Notes: generated from the letters alone by a model not told the origin. Numbered from the stretch's first letter, positions 46,544 through 56,870 are shown. The stretch: DNA of 64,000 nucleotides from Rhizobiales bacterium Ga0077525 (GCA_001464835.1 LNDS01000035.1:1-64000), one strand, 5' to 3'. Numbers and translations are program-made.

Positions 46544-47449
46544 GTGCCCGCGACCATGCAAGGCGAGACGCAGCCGACCGTCTACCGCTTCAAGTTCGGC
46601 AACTTCGAAGTCTCGACCATTCTCGACAGCAAGGGCATCCGCGACGGCCTGCATCCGTTGTATGGCGCCAATGCGCCGGCCGCCGAGGTGCAGGCTTTGG
46701 CGCGCGAAAACAACATAGATCCGAACCGGCTTGAGCATCCGAACATTCCGACCTTGGTGAATACCGGCAAGGAGCTGATCCTGTTCGACACCGGCAATGG
46801 GTTTCTGCCGCGCGACTACGAGGCGCTGAAGACGCGCATGCCGATGGGCAATCTGGCGGCGCGGCTGGCGCAGCTTGGTCACAAGCCCGAGGACGTCGAT
46901 GTCGTGGTGTTGACGCACGGCCATCCCGATCACATCGGCGGGCTGATGGACGGCGACAGACCGATCTATCCCAATGCGCGTTACGTGTTCGGCGCGGCCG
47001 AATACGATTTCTGGAAAAAGAACGAGGGCGTGCGCGAGGCGCGCGTGTTCAACCAGAAACTGTTTATGAAAATCTGCGAGCCGCTGGCGCCGCGTTCGAG
47101 CTTCATCAAGCCGGGCGATACGGTGGCGTCGGGCATTACCGCGGTCGATGCTTTCGGCCACGCGCCGGGGTTGATGGCGTTTCACATCGAGAGCGAAGGC
47201 AAAAGGCTGATGATTACCGCCGATACCTTCACGCAATATGTGATGGCGGTGCAGCGGCCGGATTGGTATTTCGACATGGATGACGACAAGGAGAAGGCCG
47301 TGGCGACGCGCAAGCGCATGCTCGACATGCTGGCTGCCGAGCGGATATTTGTGGCCAGCTTCCACATGCCGTTTCCGGGCCTTGGCTGGATCGACAAGAC
47401 GGCGTCAGGCTATCGCTGGGTGCCGCATAGCTATCAATTGAATTTATAA
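46544..47449 (+). CDS. MBL-fold metallo-hydrolase, lactonase-like
   Basis: The 301-residue protein has the metal-binding motif VVLTHGHPDHIGG, the bridging aspartate region AFGHAPGLMAFHIES (third histidine), ADTF and a final histidine in SFHMPFPG. This arrangement is like acyl-homoserine lactonases and related lactone hydrolases, but the substrate cannot be told by eye. GTG 46544 is chosen because GGAGG lies 6 nt upstream; ATG 46556 is an alternative. It converges on holA. Confidence 0.8.
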   Translation: MPATMQGETQPTVYRFKFGNFEVSTILDSKGIRDGLHPLYGANAPAAEVQALARENNIDPNRLEHPNIPTLVNTGKELILFDTGNGFLPRDYEALKTRMPMGNLAARLAQLGHKPEDVDVVVLTHGHPDHIGGLMDGDRPIYPNARYVFGAAEYDFWKKNEGVREARVFNQKLFMKICEPLAPRSSFIKPGDTVASGITAVDAFGHAPGLMAFHIESEGKRLMITADTFTQYVMAVQRPDWYFDMDDDKEKAVATRKRMLDMLAAERIFVASFHMPFPGLGWIDKTASGYRWVPHSYQLNL

Positions 47450-47456
47450 GGAAAGA

Positions 47457-48488
47457 CTATGCTTCTCTTCGTCGCGCGCTGACCGCGATCGACAGCAAGG
47501 TGCGCTGCGCGATTGCTTCGGCCAGCGGCCCGTTGCGGCGGGCATCGAGCGAGGCTTCGGCCAGTTGCTCCATCGTCCGCACCAGGCGTTGCGGCGACCA
47601 GATGCGCAGCGCGTCGCCGACTTTCTTCTCGCGGGTGAAATGCACCGGCGGCGCGCCGCGCTTCATCGCCCATTCGACCGAGTCGCCATCGTCAATGGCG
47701 AGCTTCATCTTGTGCAGGCTGGAAACCTGGCGGATCGCTGCCGAAATGATCGCCGCCGGCGACGAGCCACCGGCTCGCGCCTTGTTGAATTCCGTTTCGA
47801 CGTCCGCTGTTTTGCCGGCGAAGGCGGCGTCGATGAGGCCGTCGAGCGCCAGCGCCGAGGCGTCCGCCACTACCGCCATGACGTCGGCAAGTTCGACGCG
47901 GCCATTGCCGCGCGCATAAAGCGCCAGCTTGCGGATTTCGTTGCGCGACGCCATCCGGTCGCCGCCGAGCAGCGACACCAGCATGGCGCGCGCGTCCGGC
48001 GCGATGGTGAGCTGCGCGTCGCGCATTTCCGATTCGATCAACTGGCCGAGCGCAGCGCTGTTGTCGACATAGCAGGGCAGCGCCGCGGCGGTCTTGGCCT
48101 TCTCGATCAAGGTGCGCAGCGGTGACGTCTTCTTTAGGTCGCCGGCCTCGATGATGATGCGGCATTCGTCGGACGGCGCGTTGAGCACCGGCTCTACTGA
48201 CGACGCGATGTTGCGCGAACCGGCCTTGACCAGCACGGCGCGGCGGCCGCCAAACAAAGGCACCGTGTGCGCTTCATCGACCAGGCGCGATGGATTGGCT
48301 GACAGGTCCTCGCCCTCGATGCGCACGAAGGCGAACGGATCGTTCGGATCGTCGACCGAGGCCTTGACCAAGGCATCGACGCGCTCGCGCACCAGTCCGG
48401 CGTCGGGCCCATAGACCAGCACGATCGGCGTGCGCGGGTCCGGCTTGGCGATGAATCGATCGACGTCGGAGGCTTTGATGGCGGTCAT
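47457..48488 (-). CDS. holA: DNA polymerase III delta subunit
   Basis: HolA opens the sliding clamp within the clamp-loader complex. The 343-residue protein has the N-terminal KASDVDRFIAKPDPRTPIVLVYGPDAGLVRERVDAL region, SNIAR-like sequences and a C-terminal collar domain (RTMEQLAEASLDARRNG). Length is normal. It is the last gene of the leftward leuS-lptE-holA cluster, separated from lptE by a double-hairpin repeat. Confidence 0.88.
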   Translation of the reverse strand: MTAIKASDVDRFIAKPDPRTPIVLVYGPDAGLVRERVDALVKASVDDPNDPFAFVRIEGEDLSANPSRLVDEAHTVPLFGGRRAVLVKAGSRNIASSVEPVLNAPSDECRIIIEAGDLKKTSPLRTLIEKAKTAAALPCYVDNSAALGQLIESEMRDAQLTIAPDARAMLVSLLGGDRMASRNEIRKLALYARGNGRVELADVMAVVADASALALDGLIDAAFAGKTADVETEFNKARAGGSSPAAIISAAIRQVSSLHKMKLAIDDGDSVEWAMKRGAPPVHFTREKKVGDALRIWSPQRLVRTMEQLAEASLDARRNGPLAEAIAQRTLLSIAVSARRREA

Positions 48489-48493
48489 TCACA

Positions 48494-48592
48494 TGTCATG
48501 CCCGCGCAGGCGGGCATCCAGTAATCGCAGATGCTTCGAATGAACAATGACAGTCAGTGTTTACTGGGTCCCCGCTTTCGCGGGGACGACAG
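48494..48592. repeat. Double-hairpin intergenic repeat, copy 4
   Basis: TGTCATGCCCGCGCAGGCGGGCATCCAGTAA, spacer, and TTACTGGGTCCCCGCTTTCGCGGGGACGACAG. It fills the whole lptE-holA gap. Confidence 0.75.
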
Positions 48593-48599
48593 AAGAATA

Positions 48600-49157
48600 C
48601 TACGTCCCGGCGACGAAATGCGACGCCAGCCGCGAGCGGATATTGTCGGCGATCACCTTGGCGGCGCGGTTCTCGGCGTCGCGCAGGCCGCGGTCGCCGG
48701 CGAAACGCTGCAACTGGCCGGGGATGTTGTACGACACGCGGGCAAAAGTGGTGTCCCTGACGACCGGCTTGCCGGTGGCGTTGTCGAACAGGACATAGGT
48801 AGCGTTGATGCCGTAATTCTGAATTTCAGGGCGCGCGCTGGTGATATCGACGATGACCTGCAATTGGACCGCGCTCAGCGTAATTTCGAGGCGGTAGTCG
48901 GACGCGGGGGTCGGGCCGCCGCCGGTCAAGCCAAAAATCAATTGGTCGCGCATTTCGACGCCGACACGCCCGAGCCGGCTGCCCGCCGATTCCTTGACCG
49001 GCGCCACTTCGACGGCGCTCATTTTGGCGGAGATCGGGCTGTCGCCGGCGCCAAGCGTGCGCTCGCCATAGAGCGGCTGAAAGCAGCCGGCGGTGAGGCC
49101 GGCGAGCGACAGCGTCAGCAGCAAACGCAGGATACGGGGCGAGCTAGGCAACGACAT
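48600..49157 (-). CDS. lptE: LPS-assembly lipoprotein LptE
   Basis: LptE plugs the LptD barrel that delivers lipopolysaccharide to the outer surface. The 185-residue protein has a lipoprotein signal peptide with lipobox LTAGC (C25) followed by FQPLYGE, typical of the alphaproteobacterial form. Its start overlaps the leuS 3' end by 14 bp (49144-49157). It lies between leuS and holA as in most proteobacteria. Confidence 0.9.
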   Translation of the reverse strand: MSLPSSPRILRLLLTLSLAGLTAGCFQPLYGERTLGAGDSPISAKMSAVEVAPVKESAGSRLGRVGVEMRDQLIFGLTGGGPTPASDYRLEITLSAVQLQVIVDITSARPEIQNYGINATYVLFDNATGKPVVRDTTFARVSYNIPGQLQRFAGDRGLRDAENRAAKVIADNIRSRLASHFVAGT

Positions 49158-51780
49158 TCACGATCCTTTGCGGGACGACAATGACCTTTTTCGGGCTCTT
49201 GCCGTCCAGCGCCTTTATTACCGCATCGAGGGCCAAAACGGCAGCCTTTATCTCGGCTTCCCCAGCCTCGCGGGGCACGGTGACGTCGGCGCGCTTCTTG
49301 CCGTTGACCTGGACCGGCAAAGTGACGGTGTTTTCGATCAAAAGCTCAGCCTCGACCTGCGGCCATGCCTCGGTGGCGACCAGGGTCTTGTGGCCCAAAG
49401 CCGCCCAGCACTCCTCGGCCAGATGCGGCATCATCGGGTGGAAAAGCCGCACCAGGATGTCGCCGGCCTCGCGCAAGGCCCAGGCAAAGTCGGGCGACGG
49501 CGCGGTCTCGGCCGAGCCGATGGCGTCCGACAGCGCATTGGCAAACTCATAAATATGAGCGACGCAGCGGTTGAAGCGCAGCCGGCCGATGTCCTCGGAG
49601 ACATTATTGAGCGCGCGGTGGGCGGCCTTGCGGACCACCAGAGCCTGCTCGCTGAATTCGGCCGGGCGGACGGCCGGGGCTTCGATGCGGGCGATTTCGC
49701 CATTGAGCCGCCACAGCCGCTGCACGAAACGCCAGGCGCCTTGCACGCCTTCCTCGGTCCAGATCACGTCGCGCTCGGGCGGACTGTCGGAGAGCATGAA
49801 CCAGCGCGCCGTGTCGGCGCCGTATGCGGCGATGATGTCGTCTGGGTCGACCACGTTCTTCTTCGACTTCGACATCTTTTCGATCGAGCCGATGTCGAGC
49901 GATTCGCCGGTCGATGTCAGTCTGGCGCGGCGCGTCTCGCCCATGCCTTCGATGGTGACATTGGCCGGCTCGACCCAGTCGCCGCTCTTCGATTTGTAGG
50001 TTTCATGCACCACCATGCCCTGCGTGAACAGGCCGGCGAAGGGTTCGTCGATGCCGATGTGGCCGGTCTTGTGCATGGCGCGCGTGAAGAAGCGCGAATA
50101 CAAAAGATGCAAGATCGCGTGCTCGATGCCGCCGATATATTGATCGACCGGCAGCCATTCGTTGGCCACCCTTGGCGTCGTCGGCGACGTCTCGTTCCAC
50201 GGATCGGTGAAGCGCGCGAAGTACCACGACGAATCGACAAAGGTGTCCATCGTGTCGGTCTCGCGCCGCGCGTCGCCGGCGCATTGCGGACACTTGACCT
50301 TCTTCCAGGTCGGATGGCGGTCAAGCGGATTGCCGGGCTTATCGAAATTGATGTCTTCCGGAAGCACCACCGGCAAGTCGCTCGACGGTACCGGCACCAC
50401 GCCGCACTTGTCGCAGTGAATGATCGGGATCGGGCAACCCCAGTAACGCTGGCGCGAAATACCCCAGTCGCGCAGGCGATAATTGACCTGGCGCTGCGCG
50501 ACCGCGCGGTTGCCGGCGGTCGATTTCTCAAGCCGCGACGCGACGGTTTCTTTCGCTTCGTCAATGCTCATGCCGTCGAGGAAGCGCGAATTGATCATCT
50601 TGCCGTCGCCGTCATAGGCGGTGTCGGTGATGACGAAGGTGGCCGGGTCCTGGCCCGGCGGGCACACGACCGGGGTGTTGCCGAGGCCGTATTTGTTGAC
50701 GAAATCCAAATCGCGCTGGTCGTGCGCCGGACAGCCGAAAATGGCGCCGGTGCCGTATTCCATTAAAATGAAATTGGCGACATAGACCGGCAGCGTCCAG
50801 TTCGGGTCGAGCGGATGCACGGCGCGGATGCCGGTGTCGAAACCCATCTTTTCGGCGGTGTCGATCGCTTCCTGCGAGGTGCCGATGCGCTTGCACTCTT
50901 CGATGAACTCGCTGAGCTTCGGATTTTTCGCCGCCGCCGCCGTAGCCAAAGGATGGTCGGGCGCGACCGCCATGAACTTGGCGCCGAACAGAGTGTCCGG
51001 CCGCGTCGTGAAGATTTCCAGTTCTGTTTCGCCGGACGGCACCGTCGCGGCATCGAGCATGAAGCGCACCAGCAGGCCTTCCGACTTGCCGATCCAATTC
51101 TTCTGCATCAGCCGCACTTTGTCGGGCCAGCGGTCGAGACCGTCGAGCGCTTTCAAAAGTTCTTCGGAGTAGTCGCTGATCTTGAAGAACCACTGGACCA
51201 GTTCGCGCTGCTCGACCAAAGCACCGGAGCGCCAGCCGCGGCCGTCGATGACCTGCTCGTTGGCCAGCACGGTGTTGTCGACCGGGTCCCAGTTGACCTT
51301 CGACTGTTTGCGCTCGACCAGCCCGGCTTTCAGGAAATCGAGAAACATCTTCTGCTGGTGGCGGTAATAGCTCGGATCGCAGGTCGCGACCTCGCGGGCC
51401 CAGTCGAGCGACAGGCCCATCGACTGGAGCTGCTTCTTCATCGCCGCGATGTTGGCGTAGGTCCATTCCTTGGGGTGGACCTTGCGGTCTATGGCCGCGT
51501 TTTCCGCCGGCATGCCGAAAGCGTCCCAGCCCATCGGGTGCAGGACGGCGTGGCCCATGGCGCGCTTGAAGCGGGCGACCACGTCGCCCATCGTGTAGTT
51601 GCGGACGTGCCCCATATGGATGCGCCCCGACGGGTAGGGGAACATCTCGAGGACGTAGTATTTCGGCCGCGGATCGTCGTTTTTGGTGGCGTAGATGCCC
51701 TGCTCGTCCCACAGCTTCTGCCAGCGGGTCTCGGCGGCGCGGGCGGCGTAGCGCTCGGTTTTGCTTGAATCGGCGGTCAT
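49144..51780 (-). CDS. leuS: Leucyl-tRNA synthetase
   Basis: LeuS charges tRNA-Leu. The 878-residue class Ia enzyme has the HIGH motif as HMGH (55-58, [14 protein letters not shown]), an editing domain (about 220-420, with [10 protein letters not shown]), a zinc-like cysteine pair region and KMSKS ([14 protein letters not shown]) and a C-terminal domain ending [14 protein letters not shown]. Length is standard. It begins the leftward leuS-lptE-holA cluster. Confidence 0.97.
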   Translation of the reverse strand: MTADSSKTERYAARAAETRWQKLWDEQGIYATKNDDPRPKYYVLEMFPYPSGRIHMGHVRNYTMGDVVARFKRAMGHAVLHPMGWDAFGMPAENAAIDRKVHPKEWTYANIAAMKKQLQSMGLSLDWAREVATCDPSYYRHQQKMFLDFLKAGLVERKQSKVNWDPVDNTVLANEQVIDGRGWRSGALVEQRELVQWFFKISDYSEELLKALDGLDRWPDKVRLMQKNWIGKSEGLLVRFMLDAATVPSGETELEIFTTRPDTLFGAKFMAVAPDHPLATAAAAKNPKLSEFIEECKRIGTSQEAIDTAEKMGFDTGIRAVHPLDPNWTLPVYVANFILMEYGTGAIFGCPAHDQRDLDFVNKYGLGNTPVVCPPGQDPATFVITDTAYDGDGKMINSRFLDGMSIDEAKETVASRLEKSTAGNRAVAQRQVNYRLRDWGISRQRYWGCPIPIIHCDKCGVVPVPSSDLPVVLPEDINFDKPGNPLDRHPTWKKVKCPQCAGDARRETDTMDTFVDSSWYFARFTDPWNETSPTTPRVANEWLPVDQYIGGIEHAILHLLYSRFFTRAMHKTGHIGIDEPFAGLFTQGMVVHETYKSKSGDWVEPANVTIEGMGETRRARLTSTGESLDIGSIEKMSKSKKNVVDPDDIIAAYGADTARWFMLSDSPPERDVIWTEEGVQGAWRFVQRLWRLNGEIARIEAPAVRPAEFSEQALVVRKAAHRALNNVSEDIGRLRFNRCVAHIYEFANALSDAIGSAETAPSPDFAWALREAGDILVRLFHPMMPHLAEECWAALGHKTLVATEAWPQVEAELLIENTVTLPVQVNGKKRADVTVPREAGEAEIKAAVLALDAVIKALDGKSPKKVIVVPQRIVNVVA

Positions 51781-51915
51781 TTACGGCTCTTTTTAAGGAG
51801 CCGGGAGGTGACATGAAAGAGCCGCGCCGGTCAACGGGGGCCTGATTTCCGGCCCTATCCGGAGGAACGGCCTCCCGGCTGGCGGGTTAACTCCTTGAAA
51901 CAAGGAGGACCGAAA

Positions 51916-52152
51916 ATGGCCAAAACCGAGAACATCCGGGAACATATGGAAGTCATCGCCGCTGATGGTGAGCATGTCGGCGTTGTCGATCACCTCGAAG
52001 GGTCGGACAAGATCAAGCTGACCAAGAACGACCCGAAGGCGGGCGGCAAGCACCATTTCATCCCGGTCGGCTGGATCGACCATGTCGATACGCACGTCCA
52101 TCTCAACAAGTCGTCCAAGGACGTGATGAAGGACTGGCAGGCCGCGGCGTAG
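51916..52152 (+). CDS. DUF2171 protein
   Basis: The 78-residue protein starts MAKTENIREHMEVIAADGEH and has VGVVDHLEGSDKIKLTKND and HFIPVGWIDHVDTHVHLNKS, the DUF2171 fold related to PRC-barrel-like small domains. The ribosome site AAGGAGG is excellent. Its role is unknown. It is found as a stress-induced or abundant small protein in some relatives. A good terminator follows. Confidence 0.85.
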   Translation: MAKTENIREHMEVIAADGEHVGVVDHLEGSDKIKLTKNDPKAGGKHHFIPVGWIDHVDTHVHLNKSSKDVMKDWQAAA

Positions 52153-52178
52153 CGCGCTGTCTGTGTTGAAGCAAAAAT

Positions 52179-52212
52179 CGCCGGGCCGCTGGTGCGGCTC
52201 GGCGTTTTTTTA
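52179..52212 (+). terminator. Rho-independent terminator after DUF2171
   Basis: CGCCGGGCCGC and GCGGCTCGGCG form an 11-bp stem (one G-T pair) with a TGGT loop, followed by TTTTTTT. The T-run reaches the stop codon of the convergent response-regulator gene. Confidence 0.85.
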
Positions 52213-52638
52213 TGATTGGGCGAGAGTGACGCGAATGGCGTTCAGCAATTCGGGTTGCTGGTACGGTTTTTCCAGCATGGGGGCGTCGGGATAGGCCAGA
52301 TCGCGGGCGCTTTGGCGATGCATGCCGGTGAGTAAAATGAACGGGATTTGCCGCGCGGCTAGGGCCGCCGCCACCGACGAACTGGTGTTGCTGGCGCCGC
52401 CGAGATGGATGTCCAACAAGGCAAGATCGAATTGGGCACCGGCGCCGAGCGCGGCAAGCGCCGTTGTGGCATCCGCGAAGCAGGCTACTTCGGCCCCGGC
52501 GGCTGCCAGTATTTCCTGGAGATCGAGGGCGATCAGGAACTCATCCTCTAGAACGAGGCAGCGCCAGCCGGCGGGCAAAGCCTTCGTTGTCGACACGGCG
52601 GACGCCTCCAGTTCCAGAATGGAACTTTTTCTTTTCAT
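52210..52638 (-). CDS. Single-domain response regulator
   Basis: The protein is a lone receiver domain: CLVLEDEFLIALDLQEIL (acidic pair), LALLDIHLGG (phosphoacceptor D76 from this start), LLTGM and EKPYQ (lysine). It lacks an output domain, so it could pass phosphate or bind a partner such as the HisKA_2 kinases. Three starts are possible: ATG 52659, ATG 52638 and GTG 52596. The last has GGAGG upstream and would give about 128 residues. Confidence 0.82.
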   Translation of the reverse strand: MKRKSSILELEASAVSTTKALPAGWRCLVLEDEFLIALDLQEILAAAGAEVACFADATTALAALGAGAQFDLALLDIHLGGASNTSSSVAAALAARQIPFILLTGMHRQSARDLAYPDAPMLEKPYQQPELLNAIRVTLAQS

Positions 52639-52748
52639 ACGAATTGAAAAGTGCGGCATTTAAATAAGACACATCGAACGAAATTTTTTTCCGGGGATTT
52701 TCGCGCGGCGGCCGTTAAGTTTTCCGCGTGAGCTGAGGATTGGGCGGG

Positions 52749-53504
52749 ATGATTGTCGGTAATGGACGGCCTAACGGCTTTACGCCGTGCGAACAGTGCC
52801 CGCTGCGCGCGCTGCCGTGCCTGCGCGAGTTCACGCCCGAGGAGCTGGCCTTTGTCCGGCAATTCAAAATTGACGAATTGCATGTCGATGCCGGCGCCAG
52901 TTTCCTGCGCGAAGGCGAGCGCTCCGAGCATCTGTACACCGTGCTGAGCGGCTGGGGCTTTCGTTACAAGATGCTCGACGACGGCCGCCGCCAGATCCTC
53001 AATTTCGCGCTGCCCGCCGACATGGTCGGCCTGCAAGGCACGTTGATGCACGAGATGGAGCATTCGGTCGAGGCGCTGACGCCGCTGACCTTGTGCGTGT
53101 TTCCGCGCTCGAAATTGTACGACCTGTACAGCCAGTTTCCGACCTTGGCGTTCGACATCACCTGGCTGGCGGCGCGCGAGGAGCAGCTCATCGACGAACA
53201 TCTCGTCAGCCTCGGACGCCGCACCGCGCTCGAGCGCACGGCTTACTTGTTGCTGAACCTGTATGTCCGGGCGCAGGAGCTGGGATTGGGCCGGGACGGC
53301 ACCGTGCAGTTTCCGTTCACCCAGCAGCATCTGGCCGATGCGCTCGGCATGTCGCTGGTGCACACCAACAAAACGCTCAAGCGATTGCTGGCGACCAAGG
53401 CGGTGACCTGGAAAGGCCGCGCCTTCGCGGTGCACGACCGCCTCGCGCTGGCGGCGATCGCCGGCGAGGATGTGACGAAGAAGAATCCAAGGCCTTTTAT
53501 TTGA
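52749..53504 (+). CDS. Crp/Fnr-family regulator with FNR-like cysteines
   Basis: The 251-residue protein has an N-terminal cluster CEQCPLRALPC (C14, C17, C24), a cyclic-nucleotide-like sensor domain and a fourth cysteine C116 in PLTLCVF. The 92-residue spacing between the third and fourth cysteines is close to that in E. coli FNR (29 to 122). An HTH (QQHLADALGMSLVHTNKTLK, about 200-219) follows. An oxygen-labile iron-sulfur cluster is therefore plausible. ATG 52749 is preferred over TTG 52740. It is divergent from the response regulator. Confidence 0.82.
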   Translation: MIVGNGRPNGFTPCEQCPLRALPCLREFTPEELAFVRQFKIDELHVDAGASFLREGERSEHLYTVLSGWGFRYKMLDDGRRQILNFALPADMVGLQGTLMHEMEHSVEALTPLTLCVFPRSKLYDLYSQFPTLAFDITWLAAREEQLIDEHLVSLGRRTALERTAYLLLNLYVRAQELGLGRDGTVQFPFTQQHLADALGMSLVHTNKTLKRLLATKAVTWKGRAFAVHDRLALAAIAGEDVTKKNPRPFI

Positions 53505-53511
53505 TCTCTGC

Positions 53512-53579
53512 CGTCATCACCCGCGAAGGCGGATGATCCAGCAATAAGGGCTGGATCGTCCGCTTTCGCGGACGACGAC
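53512..53579. repeat. Double-hairpin intergenic repeat, divergent copy
   Basis: GTCATCACCCGCGAAGGCGGATGATCCAGCAATAAGGGCTGGATCGTCCGCTTTCGCGGACGACG. The hairpin and inner stem (GATCCAGC / GCTGGATC) are kept, and the arms differ from the main form. It sits between the Crp/Fnr gene and yggS. Confidence 0.55.
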
Positions 53580-53598
53580 AACCTGTTATTTGGCTGGC

Positions 53599-54261
53599 AT
53601 GACGACCCCAACAGCCGCTCTCGACACCGTCCGCATTGCCATCGCGCGCGCCTGCAAGGACGCGGATCGCGATCCGGCGGACGTGACCCTGATAGCGGTA
53701 TCCAAGACATTTCCAGCCAAGGCGATCGAGACCGTGATTGGCGCCGGGCAGCGTGCGTTCGGCGAAAACCGCGTGCAGGAAGCCAAGGCGAAATGGCCGG
53801 CGCTGATGGCGAAGCATGTTGGCATTCAATTGCACCTGATCGGGCCGCTGCAATCCAACAAGGCGAAGGAAGCGGTGGCGTTGTTCGACGCCATTCACTC
53901 CGTCGATCGCGACAGTTTGTGCGAAGCTTTGGCCAAGGAGATCGCGGGGCAGAAGCGCGCGCCTCTTTTGTTCGTGCAGGTCAATACTGGCGCCGAGCCG
54001 CAGAAGGCCGGCGTGCTGCCGCAAGACGCCGATGCGTTCCTGAAGAAATGCGCCGATGTGCACGGCCTGACGATTTCCGGTCTGATGTGCATTCCGCCGG
54101 CCGACGAGGCGCCGGGCCCGCATTTCGCGCTGACGGCGAAAATCGCGAAGCGCAACGGGTTGAAGCTTCTGTCGATGGGCATGAGCGCCGACTTCGCCGA
54201 CGCCATCCTGCTCGGCGCGACGCATGTGCGCGTCGGCTCGGCGATCTTCGGCGGCCGTTAG
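53599..54261 (+). CDS. YggS-family PLP homeostasis protein
   Basis: YggS/PLPHP proteins bind pyridoxal phosphate and keep B6 and amino-acid pools balanced. The 220-residue TIM-barrel protein has LIAVSKTFPA (PLP lysine K36), AFGENRVQEAKAKW, LHLIGPLQSNKAKEAV and LSMGMSADFADAI. The start at ATG 53599 removes three residues from an in-frame TTG. It follows a repeat and precedes herA convergent to it. Confidence 0.92.
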   Translation: MTTPTAALDTVRIAIARACKDADRDPADVTLIAVSKTFPAKAIETVIGAGQRAFGENRVQEAKAKWPALMAKHVGIQLHLIGPLQSNKAKEAVALFDAIHSVDRDSLCEALAKEIAGQKRAPLLFVQVNTGAEPQKAGVLPQDADAFLKKCADVHGLTISGLMCIPPADEAPGPHFALTAKIAKRNGLKLLSMGMSADFADAILLGATHVRVGSAIFGGR

Positions 54262-54374
54262 CTATCTAAAGCGCGACGGCAGGATCGGCTTCGGTCGAGC
54301 GGCTTTTTCAACAGGCTTGAGCGGAATCCTTCGGGACGCTGCGGCGCGGGTGGCGGCGCTGGCGGCGGCGGGGC

Positions 54375-56173
54375 CTAGGCCGGGCTTGCATAAGTTTGTG
54401 CGGCCTGCGGCTGTGGCGGCGCGTAGCGAGAGGCCGGCTGCTGCGGCGGCAAATAAGCCGGCTGCGCCGGTTGCAGCGGGACTTGGTCGAACGGCGACGG
54501 TGTGTCGTCGTAAATGTCGTCGCTCATGCGATGGCTCATCGAGGCTGAGCGCCAGCGCTCGATCACCGTGGTGAGCAGATCGCGATTCATGTGGGTGCCG
54601 GCATCCGAGCGGGTGTTGCCGGAGGCTTCGCTGTTCGGCCGCTTGTCGGCGGCAAGTTCGGCAAAGCGCATGCGCGTCGGCAAAGCGACGCCGGAGCCGA
54701 AGGCGAAGACCTCGCGGGTGCCGAGCGTCGGAATGAACGACAGAAGATTGGCGGCGGCGTCGGAGACGGCCGAGCGGATCAGCTTCTGGTCGCCTTCGCT
54801 CGACAGCCGCATGACGAACAATGTCGAGCATTGCGAAATGATGGTGGTGTCGATTTCGGCCGGACGTTGCGTCACCAGGCCGAGGAACACGCCGTATTTG
54901 CGGCCTTCCTTGGCGACAAAGCCCGCTTGGTCGGACCGAAGCCGATTTTCTTGTCGGCGGGCGCGTAGCGGTGCGCTTCCTCGCAGACGAACAGCAGCGG
55001 CGCGACGCCGTCGCTCCACAGGCCGAAATCGAAGGCCATGCGGCACAGAACCGACACCACCGAATCGACCACCTCGGCCGGGAAGCCGGCGAGCTGCATG
55101 ATGGTCATCGGCTTGCCGTCGGGCGGCAGGCGGAACAGCGCGCTGAGGATTTCCGCCATCGTGTCGCCGCCGATATTGGCGTTCTCGAACATGAAGGCGT
55201 AACGCGGATGATTGCGGAACGTCTGAATGCGGCCGATCAGCTTGTGATAGAGCGCGGCGCGCGAGCGGTTTTCCAGCTTGCCCATGCGCTCGTCGAGAAG
55301 ATTGATCAGATCCTCGATGCGGTAGGGCACCGGCGTATCGGCGGTGAAGCCGGCGTCTTTCGGTTCTTTCTTCTTTGAGAGAACGCCGCCGCCACCACCG
55401 GCGCTGTTGCGATATTGCAGATAGGCGCCCTTGGCGAGTGGAATGACCTCGGAAAGGATTTCGACTTCTTCCTCGATGCCGGGACGGCCGCCGAAGAAGG
55501 CGTCGATGGTTTCCTCGAAATTGAACAGCCAGAACGGCAGCCGCAGATTGCGCGGGTTGAGCACATTGGCCTTGTCGCCGAAACAGCGGCCGTATTCGTT
55601 ATGCGGATCGACCAGGAACACGCGCAGGTTCGGCCGCGTGTCGAGAATCTTTTGCAGGATGATGGCGACGCCGCTCGACTTGCCGACGCCGGTGGCGCCG
55701 AGAATGGCGAAGTGGCGGCTGATCAGATTGTCGATGTCGATATGCACGCCGATATTGTTGTTCTGCTGCAAATCGCCGACATGGGCGTGATCGCAATCGG
55801 CCGCGCCGTACACCAGGCGCAGTTCACGCTCGCCGAGCATCGCCGCCGCATCGCCGATATTCGGATATTCGGTAACGCCGCGCTGGAATCGCGGCGCGCC
55901 GCCGTGACTGTTGAGAAGTTCACCGATCAGATCGAGATGCAGAACCTTGCGAAACGGCGAGCCGCTATTGGCGGGCATCGCCGGCTGTTCGCTGACATCG
56001 GTGATGAGCGCGATGATGAGGGCCTTGGCTGTGGTCAGAGCCATGAAGCGGCCGACGGTCGGCGCTTCGCCACCCATCGCGCGCGGGCCGACCTCGACGG
56101 TCGATTGCGAGCCGTTGACGGCAATGACGCGGCCGATAGAATTCGGCTGAGCGGAAACGGAACTGTCCAACAC
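54375..56173 (-). pseudogene. herA: HerA-like ATPase gene with a frameshift
   Basis: HerA-type ATPases are hexameric DNA translocases of the FtsK-HerA superfamily. GTG 56173 (AAGGG upstream) starts a 433-residue frame with Walker A LGATGVGKSSG, VDPHNEYG and LLFVCEEAHRYAPADKK. It derails at GPTKRALS into an unrelated tail that stops at 54872. The missing continuation, with GRKYGVFLGLVTQRP, ISQCSTLFVMRLS and FIPTLGTREVFAFG, reads in another frame from about 54915 to TGA 54375 with a Pro/Ala-rich tail. The consensus at the junction is ALSRIAKEGRKYG, so about 7 nt appear to be missing at 54911-54918. Confidence 0.85.
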
Positions 56174-56339
56174 AGTTGAAACCCTTAAACCGCCCGGCGC
56201 CGGAACTCCGCGATAGCGTCGCGCCACAGGTGAAACTAGCAGTTGTCCATCTGTGGATTGTTAATTGAGATTATGATCGGCGGCACTCCGCGCGACATGC
56301 TTAAGAGCCAGTAATGGCAGCGCAGGCGGATTTAAGCTT

Positions 56340-56870
56340 CTACTCAACTATAATTTTTGTCCGCGGCCCAAGGCGCGCCAGCAGGCGGCGCAACGTATCG
56401 ATGCGCAAGGCGACGCAGCCGGCGGTCGGCGCAAAATGCGGCCGTGCGACATGAATGAACACGGCGCTGCCGCGGCCGGCGATGCGCGGCCTGGTGTTGT
56501 GGTCGAGTTCGATAATGAAATCGTAGAGACGATCGGCGCGCGCCAACCGGTCCGCATTGGAACCGGGCGGAACTTTAACGGGGCGGTTGTAATGGCGGTC
56601 GGCCGGATCTTCGCACCAGCCGTCGTCGGGCTTGATGCGGTAAACAGGCAGGCCGGTTAAGGGCACCGGGTGCCGGTCGCCGCGCCACCACAACCGCCGC
56701 AACCGGAAATTGCCGCGGGGCGTGCCGCCATCGCCTTCGCGCTTGTTGGCCTTGATGCCCCCGCGTCCCAGCGCCACCGGCAAAGCGAGTGGCCCGGCCA
56801 CCAGCCACCCTTGGCTCGGATTTCCCGGCCGACGGCGCACCGTGACGCGGGACAACGTATTATTTCGCAA
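56340..56870 (-). CDS. L,D-transpeptidase-family protein
   Basis: The 176-residue protein has the YkuD-type active-site pattern HVARPHFAPTAGCVALRID with catalytic cysteine and DHNTRPRIAGRGSAVFIH. Such enzymes crosslink peptidoglycan or attach proteins to it. The N-terminal region is basic with no clear signal peptide from this start. That makes a different start or a non-classical family (often annotated as L,D-transpeptidase catalytic) possible. Confidence 0.8.
   Translation of the reverse strand: MRNNTLSRVTVRRRPGNPSQGWLVAGPLALPVALGRGGIKANKREGDGGTPRGNFRLRRLWWRGDRHPVPLTGLPVYRIKPDDGWCEDPADRHYNRPVKVPPGSNADRLARADRLYDFIIELDHNTRPRIAGRGSAVFIHVARPHFAPTAGCVALRIDTLRRLLARLGPRTKIIVE

Noticed and set aside
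49093-50766. 557-codon + strand frame opposite leuS
   Set aside because: Antisense shadow of a complete LeuS, with repetitive Arg/Ala/Val composition and no recognisable motifs.
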